Counted from the stretch's first letter, positions 35,271 to 47,490 are shown. The stretch is 64,000 nt of DNA from RYN-428 sp035551995 (GCA_035551995.1 DASZME010000086.1:186001-250000), one strand, 5' to 3'. The notes: generated by a model from the sequence alone, not told the origin. Translations and numbers: made by a program.

Positions 35271-36404
35271 CTACTCCCGCATGCCGCGCGGATCGATTCC
35301 ATTGCTCGCGCACCAGTCGCGGTACGCCTGCGGCGATATCTCGCTGGGCTTAATCTCGCTCCGGCCGCCCCAAAAAACATTGGTGTAACTCACGGGAATG
35401 CCGATTTCCGCCAGATGACGATCGATGGCCGCCTTGTGCGCCATTACCATCGGCTTTTCGGTTCCATGAGCGACGCCCATAATGTTTACGTTATTGAATT
35501 CAGGACCGCCCTCGCGCCAATATGCGTGGGTCATCACATGAAACCGGCCCACCTCCTGCCCGGTCTCCAATTCACGGCCCGGGGGAACCGCCCAATGAAA
35601 CAACGCGTTGAATTTCGTGACGCGCTCGCCGGTGCTGAGCGGCTTCACATGCTCAAGAAACGTGCTGAACCGCCCGATTACGCCACGTTCGTTGAGCGAT
35701 CGTCCGACGGCAAGAAAACTCTCCAGTGAAACCCCAGCCTCGCTGGCCCGCGCCCGCCATATATCCTCGCTGATTTCGTTCGGCTCAAACTCCCGTTTCA
35801 GTGGAACAAGCACCTGCCAATCCAGGTCGCTCAGTTGGACGATATTCGTATCCAATACCTCGGCCGGTGCGTCGGCTTTGCTTCCCGGCTCCATCCCCCG
35901 GCGCCGGACATGACCCACGCCCAGCACGAACAACCGCTTGGCCGGCATCAGACGAAACGAGGTCGCGCCGACGCGGTCCGCCAGATATTGGCAGTGCTTG
36001 ACCATCGAATATCCCTGCGGCGCCTTGAGCGTGGTCCAAAGGCGATAGCGCGATCCGGCCACCTGCGTGTCCGTCGAACGAATCACCACGTGTCCGCTGA
36101 ACGGGTCTTTCTGAAACATGTAGTCAAACGCTTCCTGCAAGCGATCTTCCGGCACGCTCCAGGCGACCAGCGACCCCTGGGCCAGATTGGTCGCCATCAG
36201 CGTTTGGCGCACCCGGCGGATCGTGCCGGCCCGCAGCATCGCGGAAATCCGTTCGACCACCGTCGCCACGTCCAGGTCGCTCATGCGCGCGATCTCCTGA
36301 ATCGGATCAGGCAAAAACCCCTGAATGCGATCTTCGGAAATCGACAGGATTTGCCGATTGATCGAATCGTCAAGGCCGACGGGAACGGTGGGTGAACTGG
36401 TCAT
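35271..36404 (-). CDS. Fused siroheme decarboxylase-like protein (AhbA/AhbB, Lrp/AsnC fold)
   Basis: A 377-residue protein made of two Lrp/AsnC-like halves. Each begins with a winged-helix-like segment (first at about 12-70, second at about 190-245). The second half has GVIGRFSTFLEH, FNALFHWAVPP and then MTHAYWREGGPEFNNVNIMG with VAHG, closely following the pattern around the substrate pocket in AhbB and NirD/L/G/H. The first half has equivalent RVRQTL and LVAWSVP segments but lacks the His-rich stretch. AhbA/B decarboxylate siroheme to didecarboxysiroheme for heme or heme d1. A fusion of both halves in one chain is inferred; a transcription-factor reading is possible but less likely. No other tetrapyrrole genes are near. 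Confidence 0.65.
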   Translation of the reverse strand: MTSSPTVPVGLDDSINRQILSISEDRIQGFLPDPIQEIARMSDLDVATVVERISAMLRAGTIRRVRQTLMATNLAQGSLVAWSVPEDRLQEAFDYMFQKDPFSGHVVIRSTDTQVAGSRYRLWTTLKAPQGYSMVKHCQYLADRVGATSFRLMPAKRLFVLGVGHVRRRGMEPGSKADAPAEVLDTNIVQLSDLDWQVLVPLKREFEPNEISEDIWRARASEAGVSLESFLAVGRSLNERGVIGRFSTFLEHVKPLSTGERVTKFNALFHWAVPPGRELETGQEVGRFHVMTHAYWREGGPEFNNVNIMGVAHGTEKPMVMAHKAAIDRHLAEIGIPVSYTNVFWGGRSEIKPSEISPQAYRDWCASNGIDPRGMRE

Positions 36405-36425
36405 ATTTTGTTGTTGGCGTCGTTG

Positions 36426-37448
36426 TTATTTCAGCCCGGCCGAGTCCGATTCAACGGTGAAATACTTGCTGCCGACCCCGTTGGACGGAGCGGGAGCGGC
36501 CGTGGTATCGACAAAAACCGTCTCGCTGTGCCCGTCGAGGTAGGTGCAGTTGACGTTGTCGTAATGGGTGATGCGGGAGTAATCGTCGTGCTTGTTTGGA
36601 CGCCGGCTGTGGATCGGCATGCAGGCGATACGGTCCAGGGGCTGCGACCCGTCGGGCAGTTTGGGAAGCGGAAGCATATTCTGCGGATCGGAATCGGTGT
36701 AGTTGGAAGAATTGAGATCGAGCGTCTGATTCTCCGTGATGATGACACACGCCTGCGGGGATTTCGAATGTGTCCAGGTGACGGGAATACGGGCGGAGTA
36801 GTTCTTCTGAAAATTCGCGCCGCCAACTGCCTTTGTCGAAACAAATTGAGCGGGAACGGGAGTCGTCCCGCTCCACATCGGAAGGTATGTGGTCGGATCG
36901 CATCCGACGTCGCCGACGAAATATTGATTGAAAACGTAGTGAAATATCACGAGCGGTTGTGTTCCATCAACGCCAATATAAGGGTCGGCGTCGCGCGAAG
37001 GGCAATGAAATATCTTGGACGTCGGAAGATATCCCCTGATGATCAAGGCGCTGCGGGTGGACTGCTCGAGTGCGTCCTGCGGGTACTGGTCATTGGCTCC
37101 GATCGCCTGGCCGACCGAAGCGAAAGTCGTCGCGCCTCTGACCAATCCCGCCGATGGCGCCGGCGGCCCGTTCAGCCCGAACCCCAGCGGACCGCCGCCC
37201 GTGGGTGGGCTTCCCGGCGTGGGCGGCAGGACAAACCCTCCGGCGCCGGGGAACAATTCGTTATTGTCGTTGGCGAAGGCTTTGAGCGACGTGAAAATAT
37301 TGCGCTGATTGCTCAGGCACTGGGCGGTGCGAGCGCTTTCCCGCGACCGACCGACCACCGGAATCAGAATGCCGACCAGGACGGCGATGATCCCGATTAC
37401 GACCAGCAGTTCGACCAGGGTGAAACCACGGCGGGTACAATGCTGCAT
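36426..37448 (-). CDS. Pseudopilin-like protein with prepilin N-terminus and H-X9-DG motif
   Basis: A 340-residue protein. RRGFTLVELLVVIGIIAV at residues 6-24 is a prepilin peptidase site and methylated hydrophobic helix. The C-terminal H-x9-DG motif is HYDNVNCTYLDG. This pairing is the hallmark of the large DUF1559-like family of planctomycetes, thought to be exported by a type II-like machinery to the surface. The ATG at 37448 has a TTGGAG-like ribosome site and a promoter upstream, so the longer frame to 37583 is not used. A related protein is at 54395-55195. Confidence 0.9.
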   Translation of the reverse strand: MQHCTRRGFTLVELLVVIGIIAVLVGILIPVVGRSRESARTAQCLSNQRNIFTSLKAFANDNNELFPGAGGFVLPPTPGSPPTGGGPLGFGLNGPPAPSAGLVRGATTFASVGQAIGANDQYPQDALEQSTRSALIIRGYLPTSKIFHCPSRDADPYIGVDGTQPLVIFHYVFNQYFVGDVGCDPTTYLPMWSGTTPVPAQFVSTKAVGGANFQKNYSARIPVTWTHSKSPQACVIITENQTLDLNSSNYTDSDPQNMLPLPKLPDGSQPLDRIACMPIHSRRPNKHDDYSRITHYDNVNCTYLDGHSETVFVDTTAAPAPSNGVGSKYFTVESDSAGLK

Positions 37449-37485
37449 TGACTTGCTCCAACAAATCCTTCCAACTCCGCTCCGC

Positions 37486-37514
37486 ATTGTATCGAGCCGC
37501 CTTCCCTGGCTCAA
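37486..37514 (-). promoter_or_regulatory. Promoter of the pseudopilin gene
   Basis: On the minus strand, TTGAGC (37514-37509) and TACAAT (37491-37486) are 17 bases apart. The predicted start lies about 31 bases before the ATG at 37448, with room for the ribosome site. Confidence 0.6.
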
Positions 37515-37584
37515 CGTCGGAACGAGGCCATTCGCGAACGATCCGTCATAAACCGTGCAATCCCCATAGCCGATATGCCCCACG

Positions 37585-38532
37585 GTGCCGTGGTTTTTTC
37601 AAAGCGTCCGCTTCAGATTCGGCGTTATCGGTCTTGCGCTGTGTTGGCTGGCGGCGACGCCCGCGAAAGCCGCCCACGTTTTGATCGTCAAGGCGTCGGA
37701 GGCGGAACCGTATACACAAGCCGAGACGGCGCTGCGAAATCGGCTCGTTGAACTTCATCATGACGTGCGGAGCGCGGTGATCAAGGAATTGGAGGAGAAG
37801 GGCGTGGCGGCCGGTGTCGGCAACGCACAGGTGGTGGTCGCGGTCGGAACGCCGTCGGCCCGCTGGCTTCACAAGCAGCTTCCGGCAAACGTCCGGCTGG
37901 TCTATTGCATGGTAACGAACGTGGAAAACACCGGTCTGCTTTCGGGAGCCGAGTCGTGGGGAGTGACCACCGACGTGACGATTGCCGAGCAGATAAGAAT
38001 CATTTCCGAAGCGCTGCCGCGAGCGCGGGTCCTGGGAATGCTCTACCGCTCGGACACGCCCGACGCGCGGCGCGGCCTTGAGGCGATCGAACAATATCTG
38101 CCGCCGACGTGGCGCCTCGCCGCCGTGGCGGTCAATGAGCATCCCTCCATGGCCGCGGCGATCGACGCGCTGATTCAAAAGAACGTGGACGTCATCTGGA
38201 CGACGGCCGATCAAAAAGTCTACGACACCGCGTCGGTGCGCGCGCTGCTGCTGGCCGGCCTTCGCGGCAAGATTCCGGTATGGGGATATTCGCCGCCGTT
38301 CGTGCGAGCGGGGGCGTTGCTCGGGGTCGGCGTGGAGCCGCGCGGGCAGGGGGCGCAGGCGGCGGAGATCGTCGAGCGGCTTTTGGCGGGGCAGGCGGGG
38401 GGCGCCGACAAGGCGCAGCCGCCGCGCGAGTTTCAGGTGGCGGTCAATCTCATCGTCGCAAAGCAGCTTGGGCTTGAGATTCCCGAATCGTTAACACGTC
38501 GGGCCGCCTACGTCTTTCGACCGGAGAATTAA
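37585..38532 (+). CDS. ABC-type substrate-binding protein (ABC_sub_bind family)
   Basis: A 315-residue periplasmic protein. Its signal peptide ends ATPAKAAHVL. It has two alpha/beta lobes of the LivK/BmpA-like (TrpX-like) superfamily: VVVAVGTPSARWLHKQLP lies in the first lobe, LGMLYRSDTPDA begins the second, and VDVIWTTADQKVYD follows. It starts at GTG 37585. No permease or ATPase of an ABC importer is adjacent. Instead the next gene, one base after its stop, is a hybrid histidine kinase, so the protein probably serves as a ligand sensor for that kinase. The ligand is unknown. Confidence 0.82.
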   Translation: MPWFFQSVRFRFGVIGLALCWLAATPAKAAHVLIVKASEAEPYTQAETALRNRLVELHHDVRSAVIKELEEKGVAAGVGNAQVVVAVGTPSARWLHKQLPANVRLVYCMVTNVENTGLLSGAESWGVTTDVTIAEQIRIISEALPRARVLGMLYRSDTPDARRGLEAIEQYLPPTWRLAAVAVNEHPSMAAAIDALIQKNVDVIWTTADQKVYDTASVRALLLAGLRGKIPVWGYSPPFVRAGALLGVGVEPRGQGAQAAEIVERLLAGQAGGADKAQPPREFQVAVNLIVAKQLGLEIPESLTRRAAYVFRPEN

Positions 38533-41424
<2,892 letters not shown>

Positions 41425-41437
41425 CGTCAGAGTTTTT

Positions 41438-43495
41438 ATGCGAATTTTACGATATCTTTCGATCGCGCTTCTGACGCCTTGGATCGCTTCCGCGGCGCGC
41501 GCCGAGCCGTTGGATACCGAACCGTCGGTCGCCGCGCCCGCCGACGTTCATGCTCCCGCGACCGGGTCCGCCTCCGCCGCGGCCGGCATGGACGATTCGC
41601 CGGAATTGATGCTGTTCAACGATATCCCGACGGTGCTGGCCGCCGGGAAGCGCGAACAAACCACGCGGGAAGCCGCGGCGTCGATCAGCGTCATCACCAG
41701 CGACGACATCGAGATGTTCAACTACGAATCACTGGCCGCCGCCCTGCGGAACCAGCGTAGCTTCTACCTGCACACCGACGGCTTGAACTGGTTTGCCGGG
41801 GTTCGGGGCTTCCTTCGTCCCGGAGAATACAATTCGCGAATTCTCGTGACCGTCGACGGGCGGCCTACCAATGATCTTCTCTACGGGCAGAGCCACCTCG
41901 ATCGCGATTTCGTCGTGCCCATGGAGGCGGTCCAACAGATCGAAGTCGTGCGCGGGCCGGGATCGTCGCTCTATGGAACCAACGCGGTTTTCGGCGTGGT
42001 TAATCTCGTCACCAAAAATGGATCGGACATCAACGGCGTTCAAGTCCGCCTTGAAGGGGGCACGCAGGACACCGGGCGCGCGTCGGTTCTCTATGGGGGA
42101 GAATTGCCGGGCGGATGGGACGTGCTTGCCTCGGTCACCGCCTATGACAGCCAGGGTGATCGCGACATCATTTACGACGGCGTAAATGACGCCGCCCATG
42201 ACTACGGCCATATAAGAAACAGCGATGCCGAGGGCGTCGGATCGGCGATGATCAAAGCCAGGAAAGGCGACCTGACCGTCATGCTCGACTATGAAACGCG
42301 CGGCGTGGACAACAGCGCCGCGACCTATCTTGCGACCTTCTCCGATCCGGGCAAAATGCGGGAAAACCGTTGGAACGCCAGTCTCAAATATGACCATGAA
42401 ATTCAACCCGGTCAAAGCGTCCATGGCATGGTCTATTACGGCCACTATGGATATGAACAAGACTACATCGTCCCTCCTCAGACTCCCATTCCCGCATATC
42501 GATATTACACGACCGGTTCCGACGATTGGCTCGGCGAAGAGTTTCATTATGACTGGCAGGCCAATAAAGCCTTGCACATCCTCGCCGGCGCCGACGGAAG
42601 GCAATCGCTGTACACCCACCAGCGCGATTATGAAACCCCCGGCGGAACGATTCTGAATGTGCCGGCATCCGTCAATTACTGGGGGATTTTCATCGAATCG
42701 GAATATAAGCCGGCGGATTGGCTGAGCCTCACCGCCGGGGCGCGGCTGGATCACGAACAGCGGTTCGGCTCCAATTTCAGCCCCAGACTCGCCGTCATCG
42801 TCACGCCGACAAAGGAAGACGCGTTCAAGTTCCTGTACGGCCGGGCATTTCGCATTCCGACCATATACGAACTGCTCTATTCCGATCCCGGCGCCAACGA
42901 TCCAAACCCCAATCTGCGCCCCGAGGTGATCGATACTTTCGAGATGGTGTGGGAACGACAATTCAGCGACGGCTGGCGGACGTCGCTGGGCGGCTATATA
43001 TGGAAGATGAAAGACGCGATGGACGATTACGTCGATACCGCCGGCGATCTTCAGACACGGAACGGACCGACGACTTGGGCCCATGGCGTCGAAGCCGAGA
43101 TCGACCGCAAGTGGAGCAACGGCGCCAGCATGCGCGCCTATGCGACTTTCACGCGCGCAGAACATGACGGCGATGGATTGCTCGATTCGCCGGCGTGGAT
43201 CGTCGGAGCGGCCGTCGTTTTACCCGTCTATAAGAACAAGACGTTTCTTTCGATAGAGCCGCAAGTCGTCGGCAAGATGAAAACAGACTCGGGAGACTAT
43301 ACGCAGCCGACCTACCTGACCAACATCGTGCTGACGTCGCGGGATATTATTGCGGGATGGACATTCCAGGCAGGGGCGTACAATCTTTTCGCCAACGACG
43401 CCCGCATGCCCCGCGATGGTTCGTTTAACCAGTATGAACCTACTTTAAACTATCCGAACACGAGTTTCCTGGTGAGCCTTTCTCGCAAGTTCTAA
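41438..43495 (+). CDS. TonB-dependent outer-membrane receptor
   Basis: A 685-residue outer-membrane channel. A signal peptide (residues 1-22) is followed by a plug domain at about 55-180, with SISVITSDDIEMFNYESLAAAL, VTVDGRPTND and QIEVVRGPGSSLYGTNAVFGVVN. A 22-strand barrel fills the rest and ends with a C-terminal aromatic residue (SRKF). It takes up a large or scarce solute using TonB energy. It begins 13 bases after the kinase gene, so sensor and uptake genes are transcribed together. The ligand cannot be told; siderophore, cobalamin and carbohydrate all remain open. Confidence 0.92.
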   Translation: MRILRYLSIALLTPWIASAARAEPLDTEPSVAAPADVHAPATGSASAAAGMDDSPELMLFNDIPTVLAAGKREQTTREAAASISVITSDDIEMFNYESLAAALRNQRSFYLHTDGLNWFAGVRGFLRPGEYNSRILVTVDGRPTNDLLYGQSHLDRDFVVPMEAVQQIEVVRGPGSSLYGTNAVFGVVNLVTKNGSDINGVQVRLEGGTQDTGRASVLYGGELPGGWDVLASVTAYDSQGDRDIIYDGVNDAAHDYGHIRNSDAEGVGSAMIKARKGDLTVMLDYETRGVDNSAATYLATFSDPGKMRENRWNASLKYDHEIQPGQSVHGMVYYGHYGYEQDYIVPPQTPIPAYRYYTTGSDDWLGEEFHYDWQANKALHILAGADGRQSLYTHQRDYETPGGTILNVPASVNYWGIFIESEYKPADWLSLTAGARLDHEQRFGSNFSPRLAVIVTPTKEDAFKFLYGRAFRIPTIYELLYSDPGANDPNPNLRPEVIDTFEMVWERQFSDGWRTSLGGYIWKMKDAMDDYVDTAGDLQTRNGPTTWAHGVEAEIDRKWSNGASMRAYATFTRAEHDGDGLLDSPAWIVGAAVVLPVYKNKTFLSIEPQVVGKMKTDSGDYTQPTYLTNIVLTSRDIIAGWTFQAGAYNLFANDARMPRDGSFNQYEPTLNYPNTSFLVSLSRKF

Positions 43496-43497
43496 AT

Positions 43498-44391
43498 TTA
43501 GGGCGCCGGTCGGCGCGGGTCCCTAATGAGCGCTTCCACTGCCTGCGGGACCCACCCAGAATACCAATGGTGCCGGCGTTTGGGCCCATCGTCATATTCG
43601 TGCGGAATCGCCAGTTGTTTCAGCAACAGGTCCGCTCGCTCCATGTGATCTCGAAAATTGTCGTAGCCTATCAAAATCAGCCGGGTTGAACCCTTGAGGT
43701 TTGGCGCCTGCGTTTCCAGCTGGCGCGGAATATAGCACGGGGCAAAGCTCTCTTTCGTGCCGAACTGTTCGGCGATTCCCCAACTTCCCGGCCATTGCGC
43801 CATCAGCGGCGCGTCAAAGGCCGCCGCCCGCCCGAAGACATCCGGATGCCGAAGCAGCAGACTGACCGCTCCCCATCCCGATTTGCTGAATCCCAGGAGA
43901 AGTCGTCCACGCGGCTCGGCGATCACCGGATACGTCCGCTCAATCAACGGTAGCACGACCTTCATCAGGTAACTCTCATGGCGAATTTTCGGATTAATCA
44001 GACTATCTCCATACCACGGAACAGTATCAAAGACGGGAAAGACACAGATTGCGCCATACTTATCAGCCAGGTTTTCCGGGGGGTTTCCAAGCAGGTTTTC
44101 ACCTCGGATCGCGGCTAATCCGTATCCCCATTTTTCGCGGTCTTCACCCGGGCCTTTCGCGACGGGGAGAACGTAGATGACCGGATACTTTTTGTCCGAT
44201 TCCATGTTGGCCGGAAGCAAAATATCAAGGCGGTTGGGACCGTACTGGTATTCGCTCTCGATCATGAAAGAGACGACGCCATTCTCCCGCGTCGGCTTCC
44301 CAATGACGGTCGGTACCGGCGCAGCGGCTGCGAAGGCCGGGAAAATGCTCAGAGCGAACATCCACGCCGATAGGAAGTTCATTGGTCGCAT
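43498..44391 (-). CDS. Secreted esterase-like alpha/beta hydrolase
   Basis: A 297-residue protein with a signal peptide (residues 4-21). The fold resembles the putative-esterase family (PF00756-like): KYPVIYVLPVAKG early, then the nucleophile elbow LLGFSKSGWGAVS and a late histidine in RRHHWYSG. The gene is convergent with the TonB receptor gene (2-base gap). A TATAAT hexamer lies eight bases before the start codon, with AAGGA in between. Substrates could be the esters imported by the neighbouring receptor, but this is only proximity-based. The second ATG at 44382 is an alternative start. Confidence 0.82.
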   Translation of the reverse strand: MRPMNFLSAWMFALSIFPAFAAAAPVPTVIGKPTRENGVVSFMIESEYQYGPNRLDILLPANMESDKKYPVIYVLPVAKGPGEDREKWGYGLAAIRGENLLGNPPENLADKYGAICVFPVFDTVPWYGDSLINPKIRHESYLMKVVLPLIERTYPVIAEPRGRLLLGFSKSGWGAVSLLLRHPDVFGRAAAFDAPLMAQWPGSWGIAEQFGTKESFAPCYIPRQLETQAPNLKGSTRLILIGYDNFRDHMERADLLLKQLAIPHEYDDGPKRRHHWYSGWVPQAVEALIRDPRRPAP

Positions 44392-44464
44392 CGTCCTTGA
44401 TTATAACAAATCGTCCGGCGGGGCGAGGCGGCGGCGTCGAGAATCGCATAAACTCTCAAACGCG

Positions 44465-45964
44465 ATGGCGGATCAACCCACTTCCAACGCCGAAGCCGAT
44501 CCAAGATCCCATGCGCGGAACCTCGCATTGCAGGGCGACGCATTCTTCAACGAGGCTAATTACCAAGCCGCCTTCAACTGTTTTCGCCAATGCGTGCGGC
44601 TGCGCCCCGCTTATGCGGGGTACCACCACCGACTCGCCCTGGCCGCTTCGAAAGCAGGATATCCGGGCGACGTGGAGCGTCATTACCAGGAAGCGATTCG
44701 GCTCGACCCCCGCCTCTGCGAGCCACACAAGGCGCTGGCGCAATGGCTTCTTATCCACGGGAACATCGAGCGCGCGCTGCATCACAGCGGTGCGGCGCAT
44801 GTCCTGGCTCCTCTCGATCTCGACACGATCGTCACTCGAGTCGCGGTCCTCGACGCCGACGGACAGGCAAAGCAGGCGTGGACGCTCCTGGAGCCGGTCA
44901 TTTCCGCCGGCTCGATCGTATGGCACGCGCTGGTGGCGTATGCTCGATTGGCGCCGCGAATAGGGCATGAGCGGCAGGCCATCGGGCTGATTCAAAAGAC
45001 CCTGCGCGACGGCGGCCATTCAAAATGGCAGGCGTCGGCGTTGAATTTCGCCGTCGTGAGCTTGCTCGATGCCATCGGCGATTACGATCGGGCCTTCTCG
45101 CACGCTCACCTGGCCAACGAGTTGGTTCGACCGGATTTTGACTCCCTCGCCAATTCGCGAGTGATCGACGACAAAATTCGCCGGTTTACGCCGGCCCTTC
45201 TCCGTTCGTTGCCGCCGGCCACGCGGAGCACTCCGCGCCCGGTGTTCATCGTTGGAATGCCCCGTTCGGGAACAACGCTTCTGGAGCAGATTCTCGCCAG
45301 CCATCCCGCGATATTCGGCTGCGGAGAATTGCCGGCGCTTCACGACGCGGCCAGCTCCCTTCAAGGCCAGCAATCGCCGCGGAACTCGCGTGATCCCGAC
45401 GGACTGGATCTATTGACTCCCGCGATCGCCGATCGCCTCGCCGCCGACTACATGCGCGCGACGGATTTACTTGATACGTCGGCCGCCTATGTGACCGACA
45501 AGATGCCGGGCAACTTCGACCGTCTCTGGCTTGCCGAGGCGCTGTTTCCCCGATGTCACGTCATTCACTGTATTCGCGATCCTCGCGATACATGTCTCTC
45601 TTGTTACCTGACGGATTTCGAGAAAGGAAACGCGTTCTCCTTCGACCTTGCGAATCTGGCGTCATTTTATCGAGACTATCGTCGGCTGATGAATCACTGG
45701 AAGGCCGTCCTGCGAGTGCCGATCTTGGAAGTTCGGTATGAAGCGTTGGTGGCGGACGTGAAAGGGCAAACCGTTCGGATGCTGGATTTTCTGAGCGTTC
45801 CGTGGAATGACGCCTGCCTCGATTTTCACAAGAGCAAACGAATGGCGAACACCGCCAGTCGCGAGCAAGTCCGCAGGCCGCTGTATTCGTCGTCGGTGGG
45901 GCGCTGGAGACACTATGAAAAGCATATCCCGCAGCTTCTTGGCCTCGCGCCGGAATCGTTTTAA
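44465..45964 (+). CDS. TPR-sulfotransferase
   Basis: A 499-residue protein. Residues about 15-250 hold TPR-like helices (NLALQGDAFFNEANYQAAFNCF is the first). Residues about 255-490 are a PAPS-dependent sulfotransferase: the 5-phosphosulfate loop is VGMPRSGTTLLEQILASHP, the 3-phosphate motif is HCIRDPRDTCLSCY, and VRYEALV follows. It transfers sulfate from PAPS to a hydroxyl or tyrosine group of a protein or glycan; the TPR part probably selects the acceptor. ATG at 44465 is chosen because the frame upstream overlaps the divergent esterase gene. Confidence 0.88.
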   Translation: MADQPTSNAEADPRSHARNLALQGDAFFNEANYQAAFNCFRQCVRLRPAYAGYHHRLALAASKAGYPGDVERHYQEAIRLDPRLCEPHKALAQWLLIHGNIERALHHSGAAHVLAPLDLDTIVTRVAVLDADGQAKQAWTLLEPVISAGSIVWHALVAYARLAPRIGHERQAIGLIQKTLRDGGHSKWQASALNFAVVSLLDAIGDYDRAFSHAHLANELVRPDFDSLANSRVIDDKIRRFTPALLRSLPPATRSTPRPVFIVGMPRSGTTLLEQILASHPAIFGCGELPALHDAASSLQGQQSPRNSRDPDGLDLLTPAIADRLAADYMRATDLLDTSAAYVTDKMPGNFDRLWLAEALFPRCHVIHCIRDPRDTCLSCYLTDFEKGNAFSFDLANLASFYRDYRRLMNHWKAVLRVPILEVRYEALVADVKGQTVRMLDFLSVPWNDACLDFHKSKRMANTASREQVRRPLYSSSVGRWRHYEKHIPQLLGLAPESF

Positions 45965-46011
45965 GAGGCGGCCGTTGGTCATGCATTCGGCGTTGATGAC
46001 CGCCGATCCAA

Positions 46012-46473
46012 TCAAAGCGACGATCGCAGCGCTTCATACAGACCGATTCCCACCGCGGTCGAAAGATTCAGGCAACGCTCCCCCTGGACCTGCGGAATGC
46101 GGAGGGTTTGTTCGGGGAATCGCGACAGCAGGCGCTCATCGAGGCCATGGGTTTCGCTGCCGAAGATGAGCCAGTCGTTCGACCGGAAGTCGGCCGACCA
46201 GTGGGAGCGGTTTGACTTGGTCGTAAAGAGCCAGAATCGGCCTTCGCCGACGAAGCGGGAAAACGCGTCGGCGTCATCGTGGATGAAGAGTTTCACGCGC
46301 GGCCAGTAGTCCATGCCGCTGCGCTTGAGGTTTCGATCGTCGAGCACGAAGCCAAGCGGGCGAACCAGATGAAGCTCGGCGCCGCTCGCCACGCAAAGCC
46401 GGCCGACATTGCCGGTGTTCGGCGCGATCTGCGGCTGCATCAGGACAATTTTCAGGTTGTGAAAGGGAAGCAT
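46012..46473 (-). CDS. trmL: tRNA (cytidine/uridine-2'-O-)-methyltransferase, TrmL type
   Basis: A 153-residue SPOUT-fold methyltransferase that 2'-O-methylates the wobble base of certain tRNALeu species. The start KIVLMQPQIAPNTGNVGRLCVASG is the typical TrmL N-terminus. It also has LIFGSETHGLDE, where SAM binds, and LRIPQVQGERCLNLSTAVGIGLYEAL, the knotted C-terminal region. ATG at 46473 gives the usual family length; the frame extends to 46494. It is transcribed convergently to the sulfotransferase gene. Confidence 0.93.
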   Translation of the reverse strand: MLPFHNLKIVLMQPQIAPNTGNVGRLCVASGAELHLVRPLGFVLDDRNLKRSGMDYWPRVKLFIHDDADAFSRFVGEGRFWLFTTKSNRSHWSADFRSNDWLIFGSETHGLDERLLSRFPEQTLRIPQVQGERCLNLSTAVGIGLYEALRSSL

Positions 46474-46663
46474 TCGCGAAACCCCAAGTCCCAATCCGCC
46501 GAATCAGATCCAAAACCGGAATCTGCGAATACATGATTAGCGCGCTCGTCTGAGCTGTGTTTTGCGGCCGGGAAAGAAGCGGGGGCGCGTGTGCAACAGA
46601 TTATTCTACGCCGATTTCAAACACGCGCCGCGATTCTTGGACGTTCGCTTCGCCACGTTTGAT

Positions 46664-47404
46664 TCAATCCCACGCTCCGCCGATGGCTTCTTGAACCGAG
46701 CGGGGCGCGGTGACGATCAGGTTTCCGTTCCAAAACCGAATGGCGGCTTTTCCGCCGTTTTCCTGCCAGATTTCGGGTTGGATGACGGCCATGATCAAAT
46801 CGACGACGGATTTTGCGCGTTCTTCGCGTGTTGGGCCGGGTTTATCCTTGCCATCGCCGCCGGTGAAGATATTTCCCCCCCCGCCGCCGCCTCCCGCCCC
46901 GGCGCCACCGCCAGCGGCGGGGTTTTGGGTTTGATTGTTGCTGGTGGTATTCAGCGAGAAATCGGGCGCGTCGGTGAAATCCGGAATCTCCATGATGAGG
47001 TCCTGAATCGGATAGACGCGGGTAAACATGCGGGCGTTGGCCAGTTCGCTCGTGGTGATTTCGATGACGTTTTGATCGGTGTCATAGGCGAGTTTGTCGC
47101 CGCCCCCTGCTTCGGAAAGAACCATTTCCATCGCCTTGCGAAGACTCACCCGCCGCAATCGCACATTCACCGGCGTATCCTTGGCCACGCCCGCCTCTTC
47201 CAGCGCCTTCCAATTCACGGCGATATTCGCCCCTGACACATCCCGAAGGAAATCGATCGCGTCGGTCAATCCCACGCCGCTGAAATTGACTTCCGGAAGC
47301 GTGGTATTCAACTGCTGGCGAATCCCCGCCGACGCCGGCGCCGCGGGAATGAAACAGACCAGCAGTCCGACGACCAAGACGCAGAAAGGAGTGAATCTTC
47401 GCAT
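46664..47404 (-). CDS. Secretin/STN N-domain-like secreted protein
   Basis: A 246-residue protein with a signal peptide (residues 7-26). Residues about 30-125 look like an STN/secretin N0-type domain (LPEVNFSGVGLTDAIDFLRDVSGANIAVNW). A Gly/Asn-rich linker at about 165-190, with a run of glycines, is followed by a second alpha/beta domain ending in NLIVTAPRSVQEAIGGAW. No secretin barrel or TonB plug follows, so this is a free-standing N-domain protein. It may join a secretion system such as that used by the pseudopilins. A good promoter lies upstream. Confidence 0.72.
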   Translation of the reverse strand: MRRFTPFCVLVVGLLVCFIPAAPASAGIRQQLNTTLPEVNFSGVGLTDAIDFLRDVSGANIAVNWKALEEAGVAKDTPVNVRLRRVSLRKAMEMVLSEAGGGDKLAYDTDQNVIEITTSELANARMFTRVYPIQDLIMEIPDFTDAPDFSLNTTSNNQTQNPAAGGGAGAGGGGGGGNIFTGGDGKDKPGPTREERAKSVVDLIMAVIQPEIWQENGGKAAIRFWNGNLIVTAPRSVQEAIGGAWD

Positions 47405-47460
47405 GGCGTGAGGCTCCGGGGCGAGTTCGATCTTGCGGCGCAACGGGCAGACGATCAAGG

Positions 47461-47490
47461 ATCATAACAAACATGTTTCGGCAAATACAA
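47461..47490 (-). promoter_or_regulatory. Promoter of the secretin-like gene
   Basis: On the minus strand, TTGTAT (47490-47485) and TATGAT (47466-47461) are 18 bases apart. The leader before the ATG at 47404 is about 50 bases and ends in a GGAG site. Confidence 0.55.

Noticed and set aside
41729..43165. 478-codon minus-strand open frame opposite the TonB receptor
   Set aside because: The receptor's plug motifs are unmistakable on the plus strand, and the antisense product shows no family pattern.
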